A stretch of 64,000 bases of DNA from Parascedosporium putredinis (GCA_949357655.1 CASHTG010000010.1:372001-436000); one strand, 5' to 3'. Counted from the first letter of the stretch, positions 11,220-24,216 are shown. The notes: generated by a model not told the origin, from the letters alone. Translations and numbers: made by a program.

Positions 11220-13799
11220 TCACCCACTCGCCCCTGCTTCGTTTCTCGCCTTCCACATGGCGCAGTTCGCCAGTCTAACTAACTCCATGATGAATTCGTT
11301 CATGGCTTGCAGGTATCCCATCTCCTCCTCCGTGCCCTTGCCGACTCCCGATGAGACCGTTTGCGAGATGCCTACCGACGATGCGAGGAGCTCGAGGTCC
11401 TTTTGCGCCAGCGGGGCTAGCGGGTGGATTATGATGTTGACGAACAAGGACATGGCTGCTACGGGAGGGTAAAAGGCGATCCGCCTATGTGTAGATGCAA
11501 GAGATTAGCAGCGCGTTACAACAGCATACCGTAATGACGCTTCCCCGCGACTCCCCTCCTTCCAACCCCTCCTCCGGTAAGACTTACCAAAACGGCTCTT
11601 CCGCCAGCCCCTGATCATTGCTTTTGAGAAGAGACAGGGTAGATCGGCTCGCCTCCAGCGCGATATCCAAGCTCGAATGGAACACCGCGTGCAGGTCCTC
11701 GGGCAGCTCCATGCCCTCGGCGTACTCCGACCCACATCGCCGCACGGCGGTGTGAATGGTGGTGATGAAGTGCAGATACTCGAGCTGCAGGTTCCGGCAC
11801 CGGATGCGCTGACCAATATCCATGTGAGGCGAGATGATGGTGGACCCCGCGGTGATGGACAGCTTGGGCCGCAGGTCCACGGGGATGGACTGCCGCCACT
11901 CCTCCACTTCGTCGTCGAGCTCGCGGATGTACATGAGAATCTGCTTGTCGGGTACCTGGATCGCGTTGGGCGAGAAGAGGAGCATGTTGGCCTTCTCCTT
12001 GATGAAGGCCAGGACGATGTGCGCCGAAAAGTGGCTGCGGTACTTGCGGTCCCCGCGGCCTTGTCGCCCCGCGCCGAATTGGGGTGAAATGTGAACGCGT
12101 CGGCGACCATGTCGGGCACCGACAGGTCGCACGAGTCCGCCCTGAGGGTCGGGGGTACCCCGGCGGATGCAGACCCCTATTTCGACCATGTAGCACAGCC
12201 AGAAGAGATTGCGCGTCTGCCGGGCCCGGCGCGTTTCGTGCGACGGGGATCCTCTTGGCGTTCTGGCTGGGGGTAGTGACCACCGAGCTCACATACCAGG
12301 CGACACGCCGCTGCGAGCATTGTAATCGCATTGTCTAATTCCCCGGATATCGACCGGAACATGTACTACGCCGCATCCACTGTTAGCGTTGAACCCACGC
12401 AGAAGATCTCCAGGAGGCCGGTAGGGGTGCCGAAAGAAAGGAGGACAAGAAGAAGATGAAAGGGAGACGGGGGACCGTAGCCTAGCCCACTCTACCTACT
12501 ATCATCAGATGCGTCTGGAGGATATCCAAGCTCACTTCCCGGGACAATACCCCAGAAGAAGCTGTGCCCTGTCGGCGTAGCTGCTTGATTGCGCGCGGCT
12601 GCCTTGCAGCGATAACCGGGAACAAAGGCCATAGAGTACGAGCACGCATGCCCTAGCCGACACCCGGATGCCGGAGGAGGACGATTGCTCGTCAGCGCCG
12701 CGATAGGCTAGGTCCATCGTCTCCGCGAACAGCACAGGGTCGATGATGGGGTAAAACAGCCCCGCGGGCAGGTTGAAGAGCGCATCCACAGCCCCGGCGA
12801 CCGCCGCCCGATCGGGTAAGTGGCACAGCTCCTCGAAGGAGTAGCAGGTGGGCAGCACCGTCTGCTTCGAGCCAAAGAGCTCAAATTTTCCGAGGTCGAC
12901 GGCCTTGCCCGTCCGAGACTGGATCCACTGGTACCCCTTCTCGGACAAGATGGGCATGCTTCTCTGATACCAGGTCGGCCCCAAGTAGCGGCTCACGTCC
13001 TGGGGCCGCCGGGGTGGGGGTTGAGAACCGCCGGCGACTTCTTGGCGGGCACGGGAAAGGGGGACGCCAGGCTGGACGGAGTCGGCACCGACCGAGGCGC
13101 GGGGCCGGGGCGGTCGGGGAGCTTGGATGCGCGGACGGGGTCGTCGGGTTCTGTCGCCGGCGTGGTGGAGAGCACCGCGGGGCTACCCGTGGTTTCGCTG
13201 ACGGCTGCCGTCCAGGGGCTATGCTGCGCTGAGCCCTCAGCCGAGCGGTGGCGATCGGCGGGGTCGCAGGATGCTAGGCTCCTCTCCAGCAGTTCGACTC
13301 TGCGGGACAGCTCTTGCACGTGCTGGGAAACATCGCGGCTTGGCAGGAAGAAAGCGAGGGTAACAAAATGTTAGTTTTGGACACGGGCTACTTTGTCAGA
13401 GTAGTAATTGAAGCTATTGGCTAGGTATCTTGACTCTTGGATCCATTTGCTGGGACGGGAGGAGGGGAATTTATCGGATCCCGGCTCGATTTGCAGCCGT
13501 AGCTGCACCACTGGATGCCGGTTGATCCCGTTCTACTTACGTTGGTTTCTGCCTCTTGGTTGGCTCTCTCACAAAAGTGCACGCTAAATCGTGCTCGTTG
13601 CACCACTCACACGGCTCATCAGGACATGCGATGGAGCACTGGATCTATGAGCGGCGGAGGCAAGAGAAAAACAAAGAGCTCCCCAGGTTAGCAAAACGAC
13701 CCGGAACCAACGCGATCAAGCCGGGAATAGACCCCGTGGCCACGTATAGAGTCTTACCTTGCGCTTATAACACACATCGCACGCCCGCTTCGGCGGCAT
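11220..13799 (-). CDS. Zn2Cys6 fungal transcription factor
   Basis: Exon 1 (13799-13758) encodes MPPKRACDVCYKRK and ends at GTAAG; exon 2 (13644-13541) supplies IQCSIACPDEPCEWC through LACTF. Joined, they give the CX2CX6C and later cysteines of a Zn2Cys6 DNA-binding cluster, so the intron lies inside the zinc cluster. Exon 3 starts at 13338 with a short coiled coil (VQELSRRVELLERSL), then a Pro/Ser linker and the fungal-specific TF middle homology region: YLGPTWYQRSMPILSEKG, LDILQTHLMI, LDNAITMLAAACRLVCELG, LFWLCYMVEIGVCIRRGTPP and LRADSCDLSVPDM. The last intron is 11587-11485 and the C-terminus ends at 11220. One-base frame changes occur near 13010, 12537, 12240 and 12050. Expected to act in the nucleus on CGG-type sites; targets unknown. 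The nearest genes (kelch, acyltransferase) do not form an obvious pathway. Confidence 0.85.
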
Positions 13800-14662
13800 T
13801 TTTTGGGTCTTTTTGTCGCCGCCTATTTCGCAGAGAAAGGTCTGGCGAGATTGAAATGGGGGAGGGGTGGGAAGGTGTTCCGACACAACGGGTCGGGGTC
13901 TATCAACTGATGATACACAAAAAGAAAGATTTATGCTTTGGCGGGACGAGGGTTCGCATGCGGGCGGACCGTCCGTTCTTGTGGACTGCCACACTAGCTC
14001 AAAGTAGATTGGACCGAGAAAGGCCAGAGAAGGGTTGCGCACTGGCCGCCTAGGATTCGAGAAGCCCCTCATGTACGGCAATCCAGATCCGGTCAGTAGC
14101 CTGATAGTAGTGCGGCCAGGCCAGGAAGTGCAAGACCGCCAATGGATCGTTCAAAAGACCCGTCAAGGATGTGTATGATGGAGCGCGTCTCGCTTGCTGG
14201 GGAGAGGAGTGGGATAGTGCCGCTGTGTCCGACCGCAACCTCACCACGTCATTCAGCGTGAAAAATATAAAATCAAATGCAACATGATCCATTGCAGTTT
14301 CCAGCTCTTAGTCATGAAAGTAAAGTCAACAGAATTAGCCGAGGTATATGGTGTATGTCTTGGTTTGCGAAATAAGGAGACCTTTCAGTCATGGACCCGG
14401 CTAGGAAATATGCATGCTCTGATGATAGAGTATCGGAAATAGCTCGTCTCGCAAGTTATCAAAACATTGCTTTTTCCGACTATCGCATGGTCTGTACATG
14501 TAGCTACTCCTAAGAATCTGTTGCTCAAGAAATTTGTGTAGAGACTAATCCGATAGTTCCAGTGGAGACATTAGCGCACTAGACTTGACAAACGCAAAAA
14601 CCCCCAAGCCACCCCAACAATTCGGCCGCTAGTTGGAACTATCAAAAAGTGCCGCTGGCGTG
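13800..14662. other. Intergenic: upstream of the Zn2Cys6 gene, downstream of the kelch gene
   Basis: About 860 bp, no recognisable gene. Contains one TACATGTA palindrome (14495). Confidence 0.5.
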
Positions 14663-15779
14663 CTAGCTAGCCCGAGCGAGCCTTAGCTCCCACACATCCC
14701 CGAGCCTCGAGTTATCCTCAGCCAGACCCCCGTGAAGAACCACCACCGAAAGACCCCCTCCTGATCCGTCCCCGCATCCGCCGCGAACCAGCCACGAGGG
14801 CAAGGTCTCTCCCGGCCCGCTTCCGCGCTCCCGACCTCTGTCCACGTGTTCTCCTCCATGTCAAACGCCCACACGTCCCCGAGCATTTTCCCCGCCCCCG
14901 CGTGGCCCAGGGCGCTAGGATCGCACTCCCCGAACAGAGTGACGAGGTACGTCCGACCCCCGACCGTGACCGGCACGAGCGCCGACACGCTCCGCGCCGA
15001 GGGCCCGTGCACGTTGTCCGGCTCGTAGGCTACCGTGCTCCACGCGTTGGCCGCGGGGTCAAACACGTCGACGCTGCCTCCCTGCTCCGTCTTTCCGTCA
15101 AAACCGTGCACGCGGTATAGCTTTCCACCTGTGTACGCGATTGACGGCCCGCCCCGTGCGAGACCGGGAGCGGATGCCAGCTTTGTCCAGGTCTTGGCCG
15201 TGACGTTGAAACGCCAGAGGTCGGCCAAGCGTCCGGCCTCGGGGCAGCCGGCGTGGATGTAGATGCCATCCGAGCCGTCGCTGGCGGTGCAGTGGTAGCT
15301 TCTCCTGCCGGATAGGGGCGGAGGAGTCGGAGGGCTGGATCAGATTCCAGCGACTGTCTTGAGGGGTGTAGCGCCAGACGGCGCCGTTCTCTTCGATGGG
15401 GCGCATCTCGAGACCGCCGCGGCCGGAGAAGAGGAAGAGGCTATCATTGAGGGTCGCGGTGTGTGTGCCCACCCGCGGGAGTGGAGACTCATCAGACCCG
15501 GATTCAGTCTTCAATGCGGATTCTAGTGTACGCGTGTTAGACCTTTCTTCATTCAACATGTGAGGGAATATCAACGGGTGAGGTGACGGGCTAGGACGCA
15601 CCACTCTCTACACCTAGAGTGACAATATCTAGGCCGCTGTCAACGGGCTCTCTAGGGAGCAGCTCTCCGCCAAATACATAGGCTTTCTGGCCTATGACAG
15701 AGAAGGCTTGGGAAGAGCGACAGAGACGTGGGTTTGAAACCACACGGGTCCATTGGCCAACGAGGAGCTTAGAGGCCAT
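14663..15779 (-). CDS. Kelch-repeat beta-propeller protein
   Basis: The start at 15779 gives MASKLLVGQWTRV, followed by the first kelch blade (SSQAFSVIGQKAYVFGGEL). A short intron (about 15610-15532, acceptor ACTAG) leads to further blades: GTHTATLNDSLFLFSGRGG with VWRYTPQDSRW; SDGIYIHAGCPEAGRLADLW with WTKLASAPG; GGKLYRVHGFDG with VDVFDPAANAWSTV; TLFGECDPSALG with LGDVWAFDMEENTW; and a last LHGGLAEDNSRLGDVWELRL. Each blade shows the G-G and spaced Trp pattern of kelch repeats. Two one-base shifts (a C4 run near 15317 and a G4/C4 run near 14755) are needed to keep the frame. No signal peptide, so probably cytosolic, resembling fungal galactose-oxidase/kelch or nitrile-specifier-like proteins. 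Substrate or partner unknown. Confidence 0.8.
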
Positions 15780-17138
15780 GGCAGGGAAATATAAGAGACG
15801 GTTGACGGCAACTGGTGAGCAGAAGGCTTTGGAGGGAGATGGATCTTTGAACGATTCGGTAGCGACACATCTAGGAGTTTTATGGGTTTCCAACTCGAGG
15901 GAAGCTGCGCTTTATATCCTCCATTCCCCCTCGTCCCACCACTGCACCAGCGCAAGATCTAATCAATCGCGACCTTACTAGGCTCATCACCATGCGATAT
16001 CTCGCCCGATGTTGGGGCGCTCCACCTTCGGAGTCCGAAAGTTCCGCTTACATAACACGAGTTTTATTGGCGAACTACTCCACTGTGATCGTGTGGCTTG
16101 AAGAGTGTGTGGCTGGTCGCCTGCGATGACCTTGACCATCACTCTTGAATTCAATGGATGTCAATTATTGATGGTTGAGCAGATGGAAATTGTTTCCGTA
16201 ACTGGTGGTATCTGCCGGTAGCGCAGATAGAATCTCAACTTCTCATTCTCTTCCATCGCACGATTTTGTTATAATATCCAGGCATAGATCGTCTCTCCGC
16301 AATATAACCTGCATCTACCCGTCGCATCTGATGGCGATTTGTTGATCTGAAGTGGCATGTCCCCCACCTCTGCCTTAGACCTTGGATGGTGATCGTGGAG
16401 GCATGTGGGGACGGTAAGGGAGCAGGAGGGCAGGTGAGGAAGAGAATGGTAGAGAATGGCTCATGATAACTCCCTAAGCTCCATCGGGCAAACCATGTTC
16501 TTGGTAAGACAGGGCATCTTGTTACGCAGATATGCAGCTGCGAAGGATCATTTCTGGAAATCACTACCTAAAGTAGTAACTTAAGACAGGATGGATAAGC
16601 AAGACCAACGCTGTGTAACTTGGTTGCGGCTCTTCCAAGTACACAACATACTTTAAGCAGTACATGAATGCAAGGGAGAGACACAGCGGCAAGGATTTGA
16701 ACAAGACCTGTGTTATCCAAAGGCCCTATTTTGTTTTCACATGGGTGTAACCGAATATAGGTATATGTACAGACTAATGATAAAAGAGAGGTCCTGCCTC
16801 CGCGGCGTCGGCGGAAGATGTCAGTCAAACGCTGCACTGACAGACCGGACCTCAACCCGGCGCGGCCTAGTCTACGTCACAGGGACAGCCGCGTCGAGTG
16901 TGGTTTGATTCCTCATCCATATGCATTCGCCTGCTCTCCTCCCACTCGACTTTCCTGTCCTTTCCCACCTTCTTCTTCCACTGCCCTTTCTTCTCCCGAG
17001 GGGCGGTAATACCCCCTCCATAAAATTTGTGCAAAACATGCCAAGAAAGAAAACAAAGAAAAAAAAAAAGCTCCATCATCGTTGTTCATCATCCCGTCCT
17101 TCTTCGTTTAAAAATGGAAAAACGGATACGCGTCGAAC
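15780..17138. other. Intergenic region (1.4 kb)
   Basis: No gene recognised. Short open frames lack domain-like sequence. A purine-rich stretch lies near 17040-17070. Confidence 0.5.
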
Positions 17139-17869
17139 CTACGCCATGAGCGCGGCGAAGATGAGAGCGCCCGCAACACCGAGCATGGAAGCTGTTGACG
17201 ACGAGGCACCGGAGACGATCAGAGTAGCGGGATCGATGGCACCGGGGTTCGCGACGAGGTTCTCGGTGTTGACGCGGACGGGGATGCCAGCAGGGCCGTA
17301 GGAGGTGATGGTGTTCTTGTAAGACTCGAGGTTTTGCGTAGACGAGGGGTTAACGACGCCGTACATGCCGCGGGTGCAGTGCTGGCCTGTGGTGCAGTAG
17401 AAGACGAGGGGGTTGGTGTTGGTGAGGCGGATTTGGAAGACGAAGTCCTGCGAGAAGGTGGGAATGTTAGCAAAGCGAGCAACGACGATCTAAGAGCTCA
17501 AAACAAGACGAAATCGGGTGCAGGGTTGTCTCCTAGGACACAGCGAGAAGAAAAGGGGCGACGTACAGCTTCGCCGAGCGTCGTTCCGGGAGCGGCGGTG
17601 ACATTTCCGGAGAAGAAACCACCAGCAATGGGCTGGCAGCCCTTGTCAAAGGTGCCCTGGGCCACGGTGTGGTTGGAAGGGAGGAAGCCGGTGGGAGCGA
17701 AGTGGAACTCGAGCATATCGCCGGAGTCGGCGGTTATGGAGTTGGGCTTGAAGACAAAGGTGTCGGGGAGACTGAGGTCCTGGACCGCGAGGATCTTGAT
17801 GGTCTTCTGGGCGACAGACTGGCTCGCGAGGGCGAGAGAGGCCACGACAAAGGACTTGAAGGAAACCAT
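17139..17869 (-). CDS. Secreted cupredoxin-like protein, predicted GPI-anchored
   Basis: Two exons, 17869-17567 and 17447-17139 (donor GTACGT, acceptor CGCAG, phase 0), give 203 aa without a frame break. Residues 1-20 are a signal peptide ending QSVAQ. The body has the cupredoxin fold pattern seen in fungal extracellular serine-rich proteins: DLSLPDTFVFKPNSITADSG, MLEFHFAPTGFLPSNHTVAQ with a His, and FVFQIRLTNTNPLVFYCTTG then QHCTRGMYGVVNP, which carries the Cys and His expected of a type-1 copper-like site. The C-terminus has a small-residue site followed by a hydrophobic tail (TASMLGVAGALIFAALMA), as expected for a GPI anchor. Likely a cell-surface protein; whether it binds copper is inferred from the fold only. 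Confidence 0.85.
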
Positions 17870-20800
17870 TGTATCGTTGTTCTTGGGACGATCGATGTGT
17901 GCGGTGTCGTGAGCGAGAGAGGGTGTTGCGCGTTCGGCAAGGAGGGTCTTGATTTACTCGTTTTGCTGGAAGAAAACAGACTGCAATCCGTATGGCTGAG
18001 TTGAAAGTCGAGTCGGCTCGGAGGCTATGCGAGGGAGACGAAGAAAAGAGGCAGGAAAAAGAGACTTGGAAATTAGAAATAGTAGATTTGCAAAGAATGG
18101 ATTTCCAGCATCCGAGAATCAAAGAAGTGAACGTGGGGAGGAGAGAGAGCTGAAGGGCAAAGTTCAACGATGCACAGAATCGTCGGGCAGTTCTCGATCA
18201 GATGGGATGAAGAACAAAAAAAAAAGGAAGAAAAAAAGGGAAGCAAAGGGAACAAAAGAGGAAGAGAAGTAGGTTCAAAGGGGATGAAGAGCGTCAGGGA
18301 GGTGTGGAGGATTTTTGCGAGAAAGAGGCGGATTGCCGCGAATCCGAGCGACGGTATTGGGCCACTACCACCCCCTCTCCCATCCTGCGACCTGTTGAAG
18401 ATCGAATGTTGTGCTCTCCTTGCACCGTTGCAGTTTTTCTTTTTACAGGCCAGGTGAGTGTCTAACCATTCTTTTGCCAAGCCTTTTCCCCTTGGCCGAC
18501 AGGGTATGAAGAGTGCCTCTGCGTTGAAGACGGCACGAGCTTCAGCGCTCTCAGTAGCTCTGACAATAGTACGGTGACAGCGCCAAAACCATCAAGGGCA
18601 AGGTGGAGGAGCGCTCAGGCGTGTCGGTGGGTGGCCCACCCCGTTCCACGCTTGCTTTGCTTTGCCAATCATCGATCGAGCGGCGATCCAGGAGGCGGAG
18701 CGGTCGCAGACCCTTGTACCTTCCCAACCAAGAAGCAATTTTGCGAGCTAAATCGCTGGCTTCCCATTGGTCGGAATGAGTGGTTTATCGTTAATCCGCG
18801 CCGAAGGGCGGCTCGGGCCTGTCGCATTAGCCTCTGAAACGCCGTCTGCCTCACCACGTCCGAGGCTCAAACCCTGATGAGAAGATCATGGACAGGTCAG
18901 TGATCGGGGGTGGTGCAAGGACAACATGGCAAGGGGAGGGAAATTAACGTGAAAAGAAGAATTTAAAGGGGGAAGGGGACGGACTGCCATGGAGAGAAGT
19001 GGTGAGATGGGCTGGCAGGTGTCAAGTTGCGTCTCTGCCCTGAGAAGAAGGGACAAATATCGTTTGGGGGTCCTGAGAGACCAAAGTATCATGAAAAGGT
19101 ATACCCGGTGCAGAATTATGAGTAAAGATACCTCGTCAAAGCTAGCGACGCAGTCAGGGCCCAACTCCGTCACATTACACTAAATAACCTTATTTTCTTG
19201 GCCAAATTCTCCTTGCCGCCGAGCCTGGCAAATGACAGCGCTGGACGAAGCTGCTCGCGCCGTGATGGGGCGAACGGTCACAGGCCCTAATGCACCTCGT
19301 CAAACCACCTGAGCCCATTTAGCGGAAGGAGCAGCGGACTCTCGAACTATTTGATCTATTTCTGGAAATTTACTATGATTGATACCATTCTTAGCAACTA
19401 AAAATGGCACCTTTTTGGTCCGACGCATCCGCTCACCGTTCGTTCATCACAGTTGTGCCTCTCTTGGCTTGATGTGAGAGTTTATCAGTGTTGGCACGAG
19501 AAGGGGTTTATCCCAAGTCGTCTCATTTTGCCTGCGTTGTAGACTCAATGTTGTGCCCGCACGGTTGGATTGAGCCCTTGTTAGCCTCAAAATCCCCTCG
19601 ATGGTGGCTTGATTCCCTTCGAACACAGCGTAGAGCATGTCAAAGCACGCCACAGACCCTAGTCACCCCGAATGGAGTAGGAAATATTGAACCAAAAATC
19701 CCCTTTCCTCTCATCGTGCCAAGGGTATTTGAGCGATGAGTTGATACCCAATGGCTCCCCTTTTTCGTGTGACAGTTAACGACGTCATAGACTCCGTGCC
19801 GCGTTTTGGAGTTTGCCGATGAGCGCGGTTGCGAGCTGAGGGAGATCAAGCAGAATGAAGCTGAGGCTCGAGAGACGATTCGCTACAACTAATTGGGATT
19901 CACCATGGCCTTGATGCATCTTGTCGCCCCCAAAACAATGACTAGCGACATCTAGGCCAAGTATAAGGGAGAATGAGCTCGCCGGCAGTTGGAGAAATTG
20001 ACAAGAATAACATGAATAAATATCAGGATATTGAACAGATGCTAGAAATAAGGCGAGGTGAAGGGATTTGGGATAAGGGAACGTCGTGCGATAATACCGC
20101 ACCAAGATATTAAGCTTACCTGACCGACTTCCCGAGCCCCCGTTCCCCAAGTCGTGGTGTTACAGATCTCGAGGCCAGTGTCTCACCTCACCTGGGATTT
20201 ATTGGCCCCAGCTCGCCGTGCAGCGACGGGCAATATGCCAGCCATGTGGGCATGGGTCTAAGAGATCCTCGACTTCGTCACCCCGCCAGTCAGTGTATTT
20301 CAGACAATCCTCCCCTGCCGCACCCCTCGCGGCCGTGGATCCTGTCGCTCGTTGCAGCAGATCTTTGCCTCCCTTTCCAAAAATGTGAAATGGGAGATCT
20401 CCGTGGAGATGGACACCTCTGAAGAACAGGATCATCCACTCATGTTGGGATTCTTCGGTCCCCAAGACGGGAGAGAATTTTTCAGCAATTTGACCTTTGA
20501 AATTTCGCCGTATCCATCTAAGCGACACCATGTGTAGAAATAAAAGAAAGTAGGAGAGCTCAGAGAATGGTGGCTATGCAAAGCTGGACATCCGCGGAGG
20601 GCAGGATCAACAAAAGGGGTCTTGACATTCGTTCGCCTTGGCTACCAAAAAATTGTTAGCTGGAAACTTCAATGTTGACATTTACCACTCGATAGCGACT
20701 GCTATTCCTTGCCAACTGTACTTACCGCTTCCTTGTTTTAGTGACCTCCACACATGGTTAGGATGCCGCCGAGAATGTGAAGTGCGAGGTCAAGCTAAAT

Positions 20801-21285
20801 CGCGCTCTTGAATTACCACAGTGTCGCCTCGATGTCGTCGGGTCCTATTATGATCACGTCCGAGATAATTTCATGTAGTAGCCTTCTAAGCTATTTTGTA
20901 CTCTAGTCTACACGTGGCCCAACCTGGAGATGCGTTTCGGCGGCGGGTATTTACAACAACCACTGCCTCGTAGGCGCAATCATCGTGCCCAACCATAGTG
21001 GTTTTTGCTGTACCCTTCGAAATAGTGATATGCTGTGAAACGTCTCTGATGCTTATGTAGTTGGTCTCCAATCAGCGAGAGGTTGCTTACATGGCAACCG
21101 AACAGACGTGGCTTGCCCAACTTGCCATATTCTTTCCCAAAGCTCCATGCATCAGGCGCAGCCTGGTCATCGCACTTCTACCCCGCATCTCCAACCTCTA
21201 GTGACAATCTCATGATACATGTAGCATCCAAGCCCGTCTATTCAAGCTCCTGAAAGCATTTCAACATTTCAACCTAGGGTATAGG
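17870..21285. other. Intergenic region (3.4 kb) before the NLR gene
   Basis: No gene with recognisable domains. A 110-codon frame on the minus strand (20531-20199) has no family I recognise and is treated as chance or relic. One TACATGTA lies at 21216, about 70 bp before the NLR start. Confidence 0.4.
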
Positions 21286-24216
21286 ATGTCTTCAGAACAG
21301 ACAAGCTCAGCTCCGGTGAAGATTCTCTCTCTCGGTAGGCCTCCCCATCGAATCCCACCAGGCAAATCAACACTAGCTCACGTCAACAGATGGCGGAGGA
21401 ATCCGCGGTCTATCGAGCCTGCTCATCCTCGAGCACATCATGGAGCGTATTCGTGATGTCGAGGGGCTGGCTGAGGTACCGCGCCCATGCGACCACTTCG
21501 ATATGATCGGCGGGACAAGCACTGGCGGGTAGGTTTTTGTCGTATGTACCCCTACTGCCTCCAACTAACATCACAAGGATAATCGCAATCATGCTCGGTC
21601 GCCTGCGTATGACAGTGAACGAATGCATTCGGGCGTACCGGGATATGGCTGAACGGGCCTTTACCCTGAAGTGGACTACCTTTTTCCCGGCTTCTCCAAG
21701 TGGTGCATTCTCAGCCAAGGCGCTCGAGGCTGCGATGCGTGATACGGTCAAGGGGTTTTGTCCAGAGAAGGAGTGTATGGACCAGCGAGCCAACCGTAAT
21801 TCGACACTCTCCACATGCACCCATCACGAGGCTGAGTTCCGCGACCCCTCGTGTACACCAACGTAAGTGTGACGTTTATGACGTTTATCTTCTTTGTGAT
21901 AACACTGACGTATTTAGTGTCGTTCTCGCCATCACGAAAGACAATACCGATGCGCGACCGACGTTATTCACGACGTATGATACCTCGGCTGCTCTTGCAG
22001 GGTGTACGATCTGGCAGGTCGCACGCGCGACATCAGCGGCTACGACTTTTTTAAGCCGATATGTGTTGGGCGCGACAATATTAAGTTCATCGATTCTGCG
22101 CTGGGACATAACAACCCCTGCGAGGTGCTAATCGAGGAGGCGAATCGGCGCTTCAAGGGGCGTACACGGATGCAGATCCTCAGCATCGGAACAGGACTTG
22201 GGGGTATAATCGATGTTGGTGATACGCGGGTCAAGGTTATCAAGGCCTTGAAGAAGATGGCAACATCATCGATGGCCGTGGCAAGCCGACTGGATGACCG
22301 GTTTGGAGAGAGTGGTCAGTACACCCGATTTAATGTGGAAAAAGGATTAGAGGGCACAGTATTGTCAGACTGGGACAAGGCGAGCCAGATCTCGGCCCAC
22401 ACTCAAAACTATCTGAAAGATAATAAAAGAGCAATCCATAAATTTGTGGATGCGTTTCTGGGGCGGGGCCAACAAGCGGAGAATGCAGAAGATGGCAGGA
22501 CTGCTCTTGTTTCCGGGCCTTGTTCACGTAAGTGCGGGCCTAGTCCTTGTGGTGCTGCAACTAACAAATCGTAGGGAAGCCATGTCGGTACCTTCCTCTA
22601 CCGGAGAACGAAAATTTTGTTGGCCGGACATCGGTCATGAATACAATTAGGAAACAGTTAATCGGCGACGATGATCAGTTGCATACTAGATGTAGTCGTG
22701 TTGCCGTTGTGGGGCTCGGTGGGGTCGGTAAGACGCAGATCGCTCTACAGATGGCCCGCTGGACGATGCAGAATAAACCCGACTGGCACATCTTTTGGGT
22801 ACCGGCAGTCAGCTTGGCTAGTTTCGAGCGGGCATATAGTGAAATTGCCCGAGAGCTGGGACAGGTAGGAACTGGCAACAAGGATGTCAAGATGTTGCTT
22901 CGGCGCTACCTTGAATCGGATGCATGCGGCCGCTGGCTCCTCATAGTCGATAATGCCGATGATGAAAACTTGATGGGGAGTGGAACGGAGGCAATACGTG
23001 ACTTTCTTCCCCGTACCGGACGGGGGCGCATCTTGTTCACGACCCGCACGCGAAAGGTCGCCAGCCAGGTGGCCGGGAGTAAAGTTGTCGACCTCTTGAA
23101 GATGGATAAGGATGACGCCAAGGAGCTTCTGGAGAAGTCCCTTGTGGAGAAACCCTTGCTGAAAGATGAGGGGCTTGTGGCGGAGTTATTGGAGACCCTG
23201 ACCTTCCTGCCGCTGGCCATCGTTCAGGCGGCAGCATACCTAAATGAGACCAGGACCTCGTTGAGTGAGTACATACGGCTTCTGCATTGCTCCCAAAACG
23301 ACATGATTGAGCTATTGGAGACAGAGTTTGCAGACGACACGCGGTACCGCGGGGCGCACAACGCCGTTGCTAGGACGTGGGTTGTATCTTTCGAACAGAT
23401 TCGGGTGGACCCAGACGCGGCCATGCTTCTCAGCTTCATCGCGCACGTTGAATCGAGAGCAATACCACGATCGATGCTCCCACCGGTGGGGTCAGAGCAG
23501 AAAATGACACACGCGATTGGGGTTCTCTGTGGCTATTTCTTCTTAAACGTACGAGAGGATGAGGCAACCTATGATATGCACCGGCTGGTGCACTTGGCAT
23601 CTCAAGTGTGGGTGCGCCGACAGGATAATGCAGTGAAACAGAGACTGCATGCGTTGGATCGTCTAGGGGATATATTGTCACCGCCTAGGTGGGAGCGACG
23701 CGAGACGTGGCGCCCGGTGCTCCCCATGCCATAAAGGTGATGGAGGTCAATGAGCGAGGGAATGACCTGGACACAGCATACTGCCTTCTTGGGGACCAGG
23801 TAGGTTGGTGTTTGCTATGGGAAGGTCGAAATCGAGAATTCGTGAATGTCTTGGAGAGGGTAGTGGCGATTCGAAGGGTGACACTAGATGAGACTCACCC
23901 ATATCGACTAGAATCGCAACATCAGCTTGCAGTAGGATACCAGAAGGATGGGCGGGTGAAGGAAGCAATTCCACTACTAGAGCAGGCGGTGGCGATTCAA
24001 AGGGTGACACTAGATGAGAGTCACCCAGATCGACTAAGATCGCAACATCAGCTTGCAGTAGCATACCAGATGGATGGGCGGGTGAAGGAAGCAATTGCAC
24101 TACTAGAGCAGGTGGTGGCGATTCGAAGGGTGACACTAGATGAGAGCCACCCAGATCGATTGTTGGCAGAAAAGAACTTAGATCTTTTTCTGCAGATGGC
24201 TAGTAATGGTCATTAA
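21286..24216 (+). CDS. Patatin-NB-ARC-TPR NLR (fungal STAND protein)
   Basis: The start at 21286 reads into ILSL; intron 1 (21335-21389) completes ILSLDGGGIRGLSSL, the patatin oxyanion-loop motif. Intron 2 (21529-21577) splits GGTSTGGIIAIMLG, which carries the GTSTGG nucleophile elbow. Intron 3 is 21863-21917. The patatin end has IDSALGHNNPCEVLIEEA and LSIGTG. Intron 4 (22528-22574) leads to LPENENFVGRTSVM and the NB-ARC domain: VAVVGLGGVGKTQIAL (P-loop), WLLIVDNADD (Walker B), GRILFTTRTRKVASQV and LPLAIVQAAAYL. An MHR-like MHRLVHLASQVWVRR follows. The C-terminus holds 42-aa kinesin-light-chain-type TPRs. Two frame breaks: T6 at 22047-22052 and C4 at 23722-23725. Such proteins sense non-self through the repeats and are thought to trigger membrane damage or cell death through the patatin lipase; here this is inferred. 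The conventional Asp of the dyad appears as D in FIDSALG, not the usual DGG. Confidence 0.9.
23863..24170 (+). repeat. Tandem 126-bp (42-aa) TPR repeats in the NLR
   Basis: GTGGCGATTC begins at 23863, 23989 and 24115, an exact 126-bp period. Two full units and a partial third differ at only a few codons; each unit reads VVAIRRVTLDE(T/S)HP through QHQLAV.YQ.DGRVKEAI. This near-identity is typical of NLR recognition repeats that change copy number by recombination. The array is short, so copies may have been collapsed in assembly. Confidence 0.9.
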
